From: Naumovozyma dairenensis CBS 421
Lineage: Eukaryota; Ascomycota; Saccharomycetes; Saccharomycetales; Saccharomycetaceae
Length of the DNA: 64,000 bases
NCBI RefSeq assembly: GCF_000227115.2
Contig: NC_016485.2
Location: forward strand, 124,001 to 188,000
Reading direction: 5' to 3'
Positions 8,679 through 17,980 of the stretch are shown piece after piece. Positions within the stretch are counted from its first letter, which is position 1; each line of letters begins with the position of its first letter. The translations under genes were made by a program, and so were the position numbers. The notes beneath the pieces were generated by a model. That model had not been told where the DNA came from and did not search any database. It was given only the letters and a program-made list of their open reading frames with translations.

Positions 8679-9830
8679 AGAAACATTACCATAATTCATA
8701 CGATAAAAATCAGCAATTGGTCTATAGGAATCTGTGAGATTACTGGCAATACGCTGACATAACACTTCATTGGGAATATGGATACCAACTTTTTCACCTT
8801 TAGCGATTAAGCTATTGAGCAGTTTCTTAAACAAAATTGCATCGGATTTGCCATCGTACTTGACAGCAAGAAGTTGTTCATAAATTTCGTCAACACCCGC
8901 TTTATCTTCAGCAAGTGACATAGCTCTACCAATAACATCAATTAATTCAATATACTCATTGGTTAATGCGAATTGAAACCATTTGGGGTACGCTGTGGAT
9001 GGCACACAATAATTGAATGCCTCAATGATGAAGTCCTTTTCGGGTTCTTTGATATTACCAGTATTACCTAGTCGATCAGGAATGACGTGACCTAGATTTT
9101 GATGTCTAAGGTACTTGATGAACGTTTTGATCCATCCGTTGAATTCGGATTCATTTGAGATAGGCATTAAGCGGTTACCAGCGGAAAATTGGGACATTTT
9201 GGGCATTGTTGCGTGAGATCCATTGTAAGTAGTACTATCCATTCCTTGAGAAATATTGTCATCGGAAGGTTGATGAAATGGTGGTATAAAACTTGGAACA
9301 TTGGATGCAGGAGAGAAAGCCATAAATGGTGGTTGGAATGGGATTCTTTGATTCCCCATGATTGGATACATGTGTGAATGAAAGTAGAATGGAGAAGCTT
9401 GTGGAGGAACGCCATAATCGTTGAAACCCGAGTATGCATTATTTGGGATAAAACCCTTGTTAAAACCGTCATAAGCAGTTGAATCCAATCCAGGTGGAGG
9501 TGTGACAAAGGGTTTCTCGAATGCAGGTTTTTGTCCATTAGAAGGGACATTGAAACGTAATGATGAATTTGGCAAATTGGTTGGCAAACTCTTGGATTGA
9601 GAAATCACCTTTAAAGTCGTTAGCGGCGCTACCACCTCGGAAAAAACACCATCACTTAATGCCTTGGTATTAAAGTAAATACATTGATTTAAAATTTCAA
9701 TTAATAATTGACAACTTATTAATCCATCCATTATTGAATCAGCAATTCTTATGGATCGTTGCATACATTCCATGGTATATTTCCTAGCGTTTCCAGTTAA
9801 TCCTGTTATATTATAATTGTAAGATTCCAT
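8631..9830 (-). pseudogene. Ty1-like Gag (capsid) fragment
   Basis: Open frame of 399 codons with a Pro/Phe/Asn-rich N-terminal half and a Ty1-type capsid core. That core includes an LGHVIPDRLGN block near residue 247, an AMSLAEDKAGVDEIYEQLL region and a GIHIPNEVLCQRI block near residue 350. The N-terminus begins MES as in Ty1 Gag, and the bases before the ATG resemble the Ty1 LTR end around its Gag start. The frame is cut at its 3' end by the inverted segment, so the zinc knuckle is not attached. Capsid structure may still be expressible, but no function is claimed. Confidence 0.75.
9622..9634 (-). other. Primer-binding site for initiator tRNA-Met
   Basis: On the plus strand AGCGGCGCTACCA equals the 3' end, including CCA, of yeast initiator tRNA-Met, so the minus strand (TGGTAGCGCCGCT) is complementary to it. 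This is the Ty1-family minus-strand priming site. It lies inside the Gag frame, about 200 nt after the ATG, which places the 5' LTR to its right. Confidence 0.85.
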
Positions 9831-10363
9831 TGTAGATTAAGATTAGTTGCTAAATATAAGGTATAATAAGAGTAATTTAATATCCTCGTTTTAATGTATG
9901 TAAAAGCGTTCGGTTTTCTTAAATATAAATAGTAAATAAAATGTATATAAAAAAATAATAATATAAAAATAATAACAGGAGAAAGTGAAATCGATACTTC
10001 GAGTTATGGGTCTATTTATATTCTTGTCGATGGTGGAATAGATAATACGAGATCATAATTTTATCGTTGGTATACGAATTGATTGACTAGTTTGGTATTC
10101 ATCAATCGCGTCGCGTCGTGCTGTTACTCACTCGCGTTCCTTCCATCTTTGGTAAGTAGTTTGTGTCTGATATAGAAGACGTTGTACCAAACTGGATGTC
10201 TAGACCTTTACCATAGAATATTAATAGTACCTTTATCTTGAATATTGTTCGAGCAAATTACTCACTTAATAATACAATAAAACATACTTCTTTGTGACAT
10301 TTTGGCATGGCGCCAATAGTTCCTAATCATAATCGGATATCCTACAAAATTTTATGAAGTTTA
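9831..10363. other. Presumed LTR remainder and tRNA upstream flank
   Basis: Non-coding. The first 140 bp probably belong to the retroelement's 5' LTR. The rest, up to tRNA-Pro, contains a GC-rich patch (CGCGTCGCGTCG near 10108) but no recognised gene or clean LTR terminus. Confidence 0.4.
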
Positions 10364-10453
10364 GGGCGTGTGGTCTAGTGGTATGATACCCGCTTTGGGA
10401 AGTTTATTTTCAAAGTATGCGGGTGGCCCGGGGTTCAATTCCCCGCTCGCCCC
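10364..10453 (+). tRNA. tRNA-Pro (UGG) with intron
   Basis: Acceptor stem GGGCGTG pairs with CTCGCCC, with a single T-T mismatch also known in S. cerevisiae tRNA-Pro. A-box TGGTCTAGTGG and B-box GGTTCAATTCC are present. The anticodon stem CCCGC/GCGGG carries TGG, interrupted one base after the anticodon by an intron of about 18 nt (roughly 10400-10417). A T-rich stretch follows within about 25 bp. CCA is not encoded. Mature length is 72 nt. Confidence 0.95.
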
Positions 10454-10585
10454 TTCTTTCTAAAGTTTCTTTTTTCCTCCAACGATGGCTGCAAACTTAT
10501 GTTTTTATATTCTTTTTTATGGAGCTCATCAGTTCTTTATTATGATATCAAACTTTAAATATTATCTATCTTATATACAGGCTGA

Positions 10586-12523
10586 TTATTTTGCCATCTC
10601 TATTTTATTTATTCTGTGATGATGACCTACTTCGTGTTTATCTGCGTCGCTATCATTGTCGCCTTCATCTTCTTCCTCTTCTCTTTTCCTCTTTATATCA
10701 TCAATGGTACCAAGAACAACTTCTGTCTTTCTATATACTTTCAAATCATTAGACATAAACCCACCAGGACCCTTTTTGTTAGTATTGGATGCGTCCTCTT
10801 TAACCAAAGTTGAATCTTCCATCTTGGCATTATCCTTAGCTAATTGAATTTGTTTCAAATTTTCTTGATGTTCTAATTGTAAATCTTCTAATTTCTTATT
10901 GAAATCAGAAACGGTACCTAATTCTCTTCTAATATCAGCACAATATTGATCGAAATTTGGTGGTAATCTTGATCGAAGTGCTAATTCAATCATAATTGGG
11001 TGTTTCTTTTCTTCATTAATAAATTTAGATTTAATTTGTCTTCTTGTTCTATATGGGAATAATTGTGCAATTAAATTAAAATCCGTCCCCCACATGGATA
11101 AAGCTTTATAAAATTTAATGATTTCCTCTGTAGTCCATGGATCAGTAAAAGAATTCCTACCATATGTAGCTGAATTATATAATTTTTCAAATGGATTCTC
11201 ATCGACTTTTTGTTTATGTGCATTTTCTAAACTTGCATTCTTATGTCTATCCACCACTGTGGATTCTTCATCGACGGCTAAAGTACCATCAGGATTTAAT
11301 TTCAATTGAATTGCAGTATGGGGTTTATAACTATCAGGAACATCAGTATTCAATAATTTTTCTGCAGCTTGTTTACGATTTTCCCTCTCTTCCTCTTCTT
11401 CTTCTTTATTTAATGAACGTAATGATCTAAATTCTTCACGAGCACGCTTCCTCATCTCTCTCTTATATTTCCTTTTGGTTAATTTCAATTTATTTGCCAT
11501 TTTTGATTTTTCAAAATTTTCAGAAATTTCACCAATGGGCAAATTTGGCTTACATAATTCTGCAATGGTGAACTTTTCTTCATCAATCATATAACGTTTT
11601 GAATCATCGTCTCGAATATTCTTTGGGATTTCTTTGAAATTCTTAATAATATATTTTCCATACAAGGCATCTGTCTTTTGGAAAAATTCTTCCTCTTCAC
11701 CAACTTTAATTCTTGCTGGATTTGGAATTGGTGTCGCTGTATAAACTCCATTCAGTGAAGAATTAATAGAAGTTGCTCTAGATGTGGCTTTAGATGATGA
11801 TGCTGAAGAAGACGAAGAAGTTGATTTACCCACAGGGACGTTTATTTTGGAAACGACACTAATTCTACGTTGCGAGCCTGTCTTCTTAGAGACAGATGAT
11901 CTACTTGACATCCGGCGTCTCTTTAGGGCATTCAATGTAGCATTATCATTTTCTGTAACCATCGCATTGGCCATTTTAATTTTCTTCGGTAAAGATGTAG
12001 AGATTGTGGATAGTCTTCTTTCCTTTTTACCATCTGTGACAGTAGTATTAGCTGTATAATCGGTTTTAAATAATGGTGCATTTATGGTCTTACTTAATGA
12101 TGCTAATCTTCCTGATCTTACGGTTGTTGGTGGGTTGATTACTGCTGATTTCGGTATTGGAATTGCATCATCTTGTTGATTAAGTTGTGTGCTCGTTTGA
12201 GAAGGCGAGATAGAATCACCATTTTGCAAATGCATGGCGAATGTATTAACTTTAGTAGTAAGCTTATTATATGTGGAAGTTTCTTCAACTACAGTTTTTG
12301 CCTTTGGTGAAGGCGGTTCAGCATTATTATCATGATCGCTATTTTTGGCCGGAATCTCATCCTCACCTTCAACTTCTTGGTTATGTAATGCTTCATCATT
12401 GGTAATAATTGGTTTCTGGACAGGCATAGGCAATGGTACTGGAGTAGGAGTGGAAGTACCAGCTCTCCGTTGCCTTGCCTTTGGGGCAAAACGAGTTCCA
12501 CTTTTATTAACAACACTACTCAT
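10586..12523 (-). CDS. BDP1: TFIIIB subunit B'' (RNA polymerase III initiation)
   Basis: Encodes a 645-aa Bdp1, the third TFIIIB subunit with TBP and Brf1, which positions RNA polymerase III at tRNA and other genes. The N-terminus (VNKSGTRFAPKARQRRA) is the family signature. A long low-complexity Ser/Thr/Lys region leads to the conserved extended SANT domain near residues 470-525 (TDPWTTEEIIKFYKALSMWGTDFNLIAQLFP, seen in part) and a C-terminal NDLKVYRKTEVVLGTIDD block. It is about 50 aa longer than the S. cerevisiae protein, mainly in the linker. Start is the first ATG. It adjoins tRNA-Pro, one of its own target genes. Confidence 0.96.
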   Translation of the reverse strand: MSSVVNKSGTRFAPKARQRRAGTSTPTPVPLPMPVQKPIITNDEALHNQEVEGEDEIPAKNSDHDNNAEPPSPKAKTVVEETSTYNKLTTKVNTFAMHLQNGDSISPSQTSTQLNQQDDAIPIPKSAVINPPTTVRSGRLASLSKTINAPLFKTDYTANTTVTDGKKERRLSTISTSLPKKIKMANAMVTENDNATLNALKRRRMSSRSSVSKKTGSQRRISVVSKINVPVGKSTSSSSSASSSKATSRATSINSSLNGVYTATPIPNPARIKVGEEEEFFQKTDALYGKYIIKNFKEIPKNIRDDDSKRYMIDEEKFTIAELCKPNLPIGEISENFEKSKMANKLKLTKRKYKREMRKRAREEFRSLRSLNKEEEEEERENRKQAAEKLLNTDVPDSYKPHTAIQLKLNPDGTLAVDEESTVVDRHKNASLENAHKQKVDENPFEKLYNSATYGRNSFTDPWTTEEIIKFYKALSMWGTDFNLIAQLFPYRTRRQIKSKFINEEKKHPIMIELALRSRLPPNFDQYCADIRRELGTVSDFNKKLEDLQLEHQENLKQIQLAKDNAKMEDSTLVKEDASNTNKKGPGGFMSNDLKVYRKTEVVLGTIDDIKRKREEEEDEGDNDSDADKHEVGHHHRINKIEMAK

Positions 12524-12762
12524 ATTTTGTGTACTTATTGACAGTCGCTTAATTTAAACGAAGTACAATTGGAAGTTGATCCAGAATCTCTTGGTTTTCG
12601 TGGTTCTTGTCACTTTTCTTCTTATTCCTTGGTTGTTCCATAGTTTATAATATTTTGATATTTGATCAAGACAAACTTTCCTGTTTCTTATTTGGCGGTT
12701 TTCACTTTTGACGCGTCGCAATTGATTTCAAAGGTGTCACACCAAAAATATACACTGAAGGT

Positions 12763-12803
<41 letters not shown>

Positions 12804-13825
12804 ATATATATACGTTTGATATTTAAAAATGGTATATGTATCATGTAATATATGTAATACTGGCCAGTACCCTTTTATTATCTCCTCCACCACCTAACAT
12901 TTCGGTCATAGGTTCCAATTTGTTTTGGCTATATTCATCATTCCACCACAATCATACTCTATCAATAACAATACTGACTCAGATAGATGTTCCTACCATA
13001 TAAAGAGATCTGTGGTCCTTAAATTTGATCCTGATTTTCAATAAGAAGGAGATAATTTCTTGGAGACGACCAATAAACACTTTGATGCTACATGTTTATC
13101 ATTATCTTATATTACATTTCTTAGTGACTGTTCCATTAAGTTTTTCACTTTCCTGTACAAATTGACTTTCAGCAGAGCTAATTATGCAATTCCTTTTTCA
13201 ACACAATACAAGTAAAATAATAAGTTAATTTCAAGCTAGCAACAATGACCAACTAATATTACTTTTTTAGATATGGGCGATCTTTCAGTAGTCATGGGGA
13301 AAAAATGCAATACAAAGGTTCCTTATTCTTTGAGAGGAGGAATACAAGTGGTCAAGGGCGAACACACATCTCCATTTGGTTTAGACGAGGCAATAGGTAA
13401 CCTTATGGTCAATAAATTTATGTTAAAAAAAAAAAGGCCATGAAGAGCGGAAAGAGAAAGTCTTTTGAAAGATGTTATTGCACAGTCTTGCGGCATATGT
13501 CCAGGTAGAGTTATATGTATAATATTTTACATATCAACTATGAACAATGAATTACATTGATGCAAGTTATTCTTGAGGTATAATAGGTATAATAGAGCAT
13601 CATCCGATGCAACTGTATGTGGTTATGCCAATATGGACTACGAAACCATGCAATGCTACAGTAAACACCTCTCGTGGTTCCTAATTAATTATCTATTATG
13701 GATACTACTAGGATTTAGGTAGCTAGAGCAACAAATGGAAAAACTATACAAGGTAGAAAGAAACCCACGGTAAAGTTAGAATTTTGTACATATACATATA
13801 TTTCATCCAACATAGGTGGTGTGTC
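12524..13825. other. Intergenic, BDP1 promoter side, with GAAA microsatellite
   Basis: 1.3 kb without a credible ORF. A GAAA tetranucleotide tract of about nine units occupies 12762-12797, followed by GAGA. This stretch holds the breakpoint between the inverted NCE103-BDP1 block and YNL035C. Confidence 0.6.
12762..12797. repeat. GAAA tetranucleotide microsatellite
   Basis: About nine GAAA units, then GAGAGA, 240 bp upstream of the BDP1 ATG. Length variation between isolates is likely. Confidence 0.9.
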
Positions 13826-15019
13826 TCAGTATGGTTTGAAACGTTGCGATTTGGAATGTTTCTTTTCCTTCTTCTTAGATTTCTTACTTTTTGATTTTTT
13901 ACTCTTTTCTCTCTTTTCAACTCCAAGTTTACTCTTTTCAACTTCATTTCCTGACTCCAGAGAAAAGTCTCCATCCAAGACATGCATTGTTCTTTTAGAG
14001 TAATCCCAAAATTGCTCTGGAACATTCAAAGCACCATTATTATTTTTCCATAGATTGACAAAACCATCTTCTCCACAAGAATACACCAATTCTGAATGAC
14101 TAGGAGGAATAAAAACGTCCCTAATGACTTCATCACCATGTGCTGATGGGATAACAACAGAATCTTTAACAGATATATTTTCACCATTTGTTGGTATCAA
14201 TTTCAATTGCCCATTCCCCTCTTGTGATTTACCTGCAGCAATGTAACCAGGATATACATCAATGACATAATCGCACCCCCACTTCTCTCTCACGTCACCA
14301 AAATCCAAAGGTTGAGGTTCTTTCAATTCTTCAGATTTATCATTCAATTCATGAATGGCAAACGTTTCCATATGAGACAGTGTGAAAATTCTATTTGGTG
14401 ATAACCATCCACACGAATGAATAGACGCATAATTCATAACTTGATGCAATGCATCATCTTCATCTTGTTGAGTCAAATCGTAAACGTTAGTATATCCATC
14501 AGTGGACCCACTTAACAAGACAGTTGGATCAGATGGATGGAATTTAAGAGCAGTAACATCATCATGGTGTGAATCAATCAATGAACGCAATGGAGTATCC
14601 CATTTTCTAATGTCGTATATATTAATTTGTGCATCCACACCTTGTAATTCCGTACCCATTGCCAATAGACCATGTCTTGAATCCAAGGAGAGGAAAGGTA
14701 CGTTCTTATCGTTATGCAAAGTTGCAATGGGACCATTATTTGAATTTATGTCGAATATTTTCACTGATTCTGCTGTAGCTGTACTGAATAATGACCCGCA
14801 ATGGAAATCACTGTTTAGTATCTTTAGATCATTGATTGAGAGATTACTTACTCGAATGGATTGTTTGGATTGACATGTTCCAAAATCGAGACAATGTATC
14901 TCACCATTACTTAAGCTGAGTAGAAGGCCATTTGCTTTATCTAATGGTTGAAATTTGAAACACCAATTATTCGAACCGAATGAGTGCGAGTTTAGCAAGG
15001 AATACGGTGAAATGCTCAT
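13826..15019 (-). CDS. YNL035C: WD40-repeat nuclear protein, WDR89-like
   Basis: Encodes a 397-aa WD40 protein matching the uncharacterised S. cerevisiae YNL035C (389 aa) and human WDR89. Repeats are seen by their Asp-rich blade ends: HHDDVTALKFHPSDPTVLLSG near residue 150, and a C-terminal blade with ELVYSCGEDGFVNLW near 310. The C-terminus is a strongly basic Lys/Ser tail (about residues 358-397) that could be a nuclear or nucleolar localisation signal. The molecular role is unknown; a scaffold in a nuclear complex is a family-based guess. It lies beside a tRNA-Ile and keeps its S. cerevisiae orientation once the flanking inversions are undone. Confidence 0.85.
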   Translation of the reverse strand: MSISPYSLLNSHSFGSNNWCFKFQPLDKANGLLLSLSNGEIHCLDFGTCQSKQSIRVSNLSINDLKILNSDFHCGSLFSTATAESVKIFDINSNNGPIATLHNDKNVPFLSLDSRHGLLAMGTELQGVDAQINIYDIRKWDTPLRSLIDSHHDDVTALKFHPSDPTVLLSGSTDGYTNVYDLTQQDEDDALHQVMNYASIHSCGWLSPNRIFTLSHMETFAIHELNDKSEELKEPQPLDFGDVREKWGCDYVIDVYPGYIAAGKSQEGNGQLKLIPTNGENISVKDSVVIPSAHGDEVIRDVFIPPSHSELVYSCGEDGFVNLWKNNNGALNVPEQFWDYSKRTMHVLDGDFSLESGNEVEKSKLGVEKREKSKKSKSKKSKKKEKKHSKSQRFKPY

Positions 15020-15226
15020 TATTTTTTACAATCCTATTGGCCTGCCATAACTAATTGTAAAATGTACTTATCAATAAACGTAAAGATGAGGTCATTATAT
15101 CGTTTCATCATTGAAGTCATCGAACCTTATTCATATATAACAGGAAGAAGTATACAGAAGAAGTATAAAGCGATTTTAACTGAAATTTTTCAATTTTCCC
15201 AATTTGGTAAAAATAATAAAAATATA

Positions 15227-15300
15227 TGGTCTCTAGCGGGATCGAACCGCTGATCCCCGCGTTATTAGCACGGTGCCTTAACCAACTGGGCCAAGAGACC
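15227..15300 (-). tRNA. tRNA-Ile (AAU)
   Basis: A 74-nt intronless tRNA on the minus strand: acceptor GGTCTCT/AGAGACC, discriminator A, A-box TGGCCCAGTTGG, anticodon loop CTAATAA with AAT (inosine-modified), B-box GGTTCGATCC. It is identical in sequence to the copy at 40166-40239, which is in the opposite orientation. A short T run follows on the minus strand. Confidence 0.97.
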
Positions 15301-15654
15301 AAATGTTTTTTGTTGTTGTGTTTGCTACACCATTCCACATTCACAACTCAAATCAAGTGACAACAACGTAAACATGTCGTTCTGTTTGAAAATATAATAA
15401 CAAAGGGCCCTTCTGTTACGTAGGTAGTGGAGACATTATTACATACGTAAAGAATGGCTTAGTGGCACAGTGCCCCACTGAACAATCATTGGCAAAAGTG
15501 CCAAGAATAAAAAGGAGTGTATATATAATCTGGAATTATCTATTTATCTGCATTGCATTTGAATCTTCTTTCTAGAGCTTTATTAGCATCAACTATTTCA
15601 ACCTAATTAACAACTGATAAGATCTCACCTTTTTGTCACTAAGTATATCTACGT
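15301..15654. other. tRNA-Ile 5' flank and ARK1 promoter
   Basis: 350 bp with no ORF. Contains TACGTA palindromes at 15444 and immediately before the ARK1 ATG (15650). Confidence 0.5.
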
Positions 15655-17520
15655 ATGAATCAACCGCAAGTAGCAATCTATCATCCTGGTACACTCCTAT
15701 CTGTGGGATCCCATCAAGCAAGAATTATAAAATACTTAACAAGCGGAGGTTTCGCACAAGTCTATACAGCAGAAATTTCACCCATTGATCCATTCATTAA
15801 TTCCAGTATAGTATGTTTGAAACGCGTTATTGTCCCTGATAAACCAAGTTTAAACACTTTAAGAGCTGAAGTGGATGCCATGAAACTCCTGAGAAACAAT
15901 ACTCACGTTGTCTCTTATATCGATTCACATGCCGCTAAATTCGATACCAACATTGGCTCATATGAAGTTTTCCTATTAATGGAATATTGCGATAGAGGAG
16001 GACTTATAGATTTCATGAATACAAGATTGCAAAATAGATTGCATGAAAATGAGATATTGGATATTATGTCTCAAGTTTCACAAGGTGTTGCCGCTATGCA
16101 TGCATTACAACCACCTTTATTGCATAGAGATATTAAGATTGAAAATGTACTTCTGACCTCAAGAGGTCATTATAAACTTTGTGATTTCGGATCTGTGTGT
16201 GGGATAATTAGACCTCCTACCAATCCGCAGGAATTCACTTATGTACAACATGATATTATGAAAAATACAACGGCTCAATATAGATCGCCAGAAATGATCA
16301 ATTTAGGTAAGGGTTTGCCAATTAATGAAAAATCTGATATCTGGGCATTAGGTGTTTTCTTATATAAACTTTGTTATTATACAACACCGTTTGAGAAAAC
16401 TGGTGAAAATGCTATACTTCATGCAAGTTTCCAATTCCCCAATTTTCCACATTATAGCGATCGTATGAAAAGTTTGATTAGGATCACATTAAACGTACAA
16501 CCATCTCAAAGGCCAAATATTTATCAATTATTGGAAGAAGTTTCAAAAATACAAAATGTTCCATGTCCAATACCAGATTTCTATTTACAAAGAAAATTAG
16601 CTCAAGCTCAAGCACAAACTCAAGCTCAAGATGTTGTAATGAATGTACCTATACCGTCTTATCCTGTGGCAATACCTGCCATAACCAATAATAATGGCTC
16701 TTATAACTACAATATGTCAATAGCAAGTGCAACAATTAATCCTCAAAATGCGAATAATAATAATACCAATAACAACCCATATACAGTAGCTTCTAATAAT
16801 GTGACTGGTATTCTACAATCTATAAATGCACCCCTTTTAAATGTCCCTTTACAACCGAATAGACCAATTTCCTCACAAAAAAAACATATACAAAAATCTC
16901 AAACTATGCCCATGCCATCAATGGATGCCAACTTGAAGAAATCAACATGTCAATTAGGCCACACTACCCTATCTATACCCAATAAGAATAATGATGTCAT
17001 ACAAAAAAGGGCAAGTGTAAGCTCTTCTAGAAGCTCACCATTATTACAGGAAAGAATTATATCCACTGATATGTCATTCAGCTCTGATGATGATAAAGAT
17101 GATGATTCCTCAATTCATACTGATGAACAAAATGTGAAAATTGATACTCAACCATTAACACATACAATTTCGAAAACTAAATCATTATTTGATAATAATG
17201 ATAATGTCGAACATGGAAGGTCACTAAATAAGCATGCAACCAAAAGGGAGAAACATCGTAGTCTACCCCCATTACAAAGGAATACTCTCAAAAATAATTT
17301 CGACCAAATGTACGATGATACTACCCAATCAAACTCAAAATCCTCTACCCCAGAAAAATCTATATTATCTAATCAAGAAACAAAAGAACAAATAAAAAAG
17401 AAAATGTTAGAAAAATTACAAAGAGTGAAAAGTATAACAGCTTCAACACCAACATTACCTACTACGTCTAATGACAAGGAAGTGGCACAAAAGAAAAAAC
17501 AAAACCAGTTGTTCCTATAA
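15655..17520 (+). CDS. ARK1: Actin-patch Ser/Thr kinase, Ark1/Prk1 family; C-terminus frameshifted
   Basis: Encodes 621 aa of an Ark1/Prk1/AAK1-type kinase that phosphorylates endocytic coat proteins to disassemble actin patches. The kinase domain spans about residues 20-310: Gly loop near LTSGGFAQVY, catalytic loop LHRDIKIEN, DFGSVCG activation segment. A QAQA tract and a Ser/Asn-rich linker follow. The frame ends at 17520, but in the -1 frame the next codons (17499-17588) encode PVVPIKPDHLKPKVPRKP, the tandem KP-rich Abp1-SH3-binding tail typical of Ark1/Prk1. A one-base loss in the A run 17494-17499 explains this. A joined frame would be about 644 aa, close to S. cerevisiae Ark1 (638). The order ARK1-HDA1-RCM1 matches chromosome XIV, favouring ARK1 over PRK1. 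Confidence 0.9.
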   Translation: MNQPQVAIYHPGTLLSVGSHQARIIKYLTSGGFAQVYTAEISPIDPFINSSIVCLKRVIVPDKPSLNTLRAEVDAMKLLRNNTHVVSYIDSHAAKFDTNIGSYEVFLLMEYCDRGGLIDFMNTRLQNRLHENEILDIMSQVSQGVAAMHALQPPLLHRDIKIENVLLTSRGHYKLCDFGSVCGIIRPPTNPQEFTYVQHDIMKNTTAQYRSPEMINLGKGLPINEKSDIWALGVFLYKLCYYTTPFEKTGENAILHASFQFPNFPHYSDRMKSLIRITLNVQPSQRPNIYQLLEEVSKIQNVPCPIPDFYLQRKLAQAQAQTQAQDVVMNVPIPSYPVAIPAITNNNGSYNYNMSIASATINPQNANNNNTNNNPYTVASNNVTGILQSINAPLLNVPLQPNRPISSQKKHIQKSQTMPMPSMDANLKKSTCQLGHTTLSIPNKNNDVIQKRASVSSSRSSPLLQERIISTDMSFSSDDDKDDDSSIHTDEQNVKIDTQPLTHTISKTKSLFDNNDNVEHGRSLNKHATKREKHRSLPPLQRNTLKNNFDQMYDDTTQSNSKSSTPEKSILSNQETKEQIKKKMLEKLQRVKSITASTPTLPTTSNDKEVAQKKKQNQLFL

Positions 17521-17980
17521 AACCAGACCATTTGAAACCAAAGGTTCCAAGGAAACCAGCATTTTTATCTGCAAAAGGATTGAAATAAATAACAATTTAT
17601 GCATATCAGTCAACGACTTTGTTCTTACCATTACATATACTATAACCTACCTAATAAAATCTTCGTACTTCCACGTATAATTCACGTAATGAAAACCTAC
17701 TTCCTACGTATAATGGGCACTCATAGATTTAAGCATTACCTTTATTTTTCCATAAGTTCCCTGAAATGCCCAAGTTAGGTAATATAGGAGTAGATGTATG
17801 ATAAAATTAAGAATAAATTTGTTGGTCTCTTGTCATTAATATTATTATTCCCTCTGCAGAAACAAAAAATGCTTAACGATGCATAATATATATCGTAAAA
17901 AAATGTAAATACATATTTTAGCATACGGTTCATTGATCGATTGATAAAAGCGCACTGATTAGGCACAACATAAGCAACCC
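17521..17980. other. Convergent intergenic region after ARK1
   Basis: The first 68 bp (to 17588) hold the out-of-frame ARK1 tail codons. The remainder is AT-rich 3' flank shared with HDA1, with no further gene. Confidence 0.7.

Larger units (their letters stand above)
6877..9968 (-). mobile_element. Degenerate Ty1/copia-like retrotransposon
   Basis: A Pseudoviridae-type LTR retroelement relic on the minus strand. From right to left it has Gag starting inside the presumed 5' LTR, a tRNA-iMet primer-binding site, Gag, a segment in opposite orientation with the zinc knuckle and protease, then integrase. Reverse transcriptase, RNase H and a 3' LTR were not found, so it cannot move by itself. The 5' limit is a guess based on a Ty1-like LTR length of about 330 bp; no terminal CCAACA was found. 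The end nearest the tRNA lies about 400 bp upstream of tRNA-Pro, the usual target window of Ty1 integration. Confidence 0.8.

Noticed and set aside
10778..10784. Reverse TACTAAC within BDP1
   Set aside because: It encodes the conserved SNTNKKG segment of the protein; coincidence. The same applies to boxes in YNL035C and eEF3 coding DNA.
17494..17500. AAAAAAC as a programmed -1 slippery site in ARK1
   Set aside because: The heptamer is out of phase with the zero frame (codons AAG AAA AAA CAA), so a simple one-base indel is more likely; kept as a remote option.
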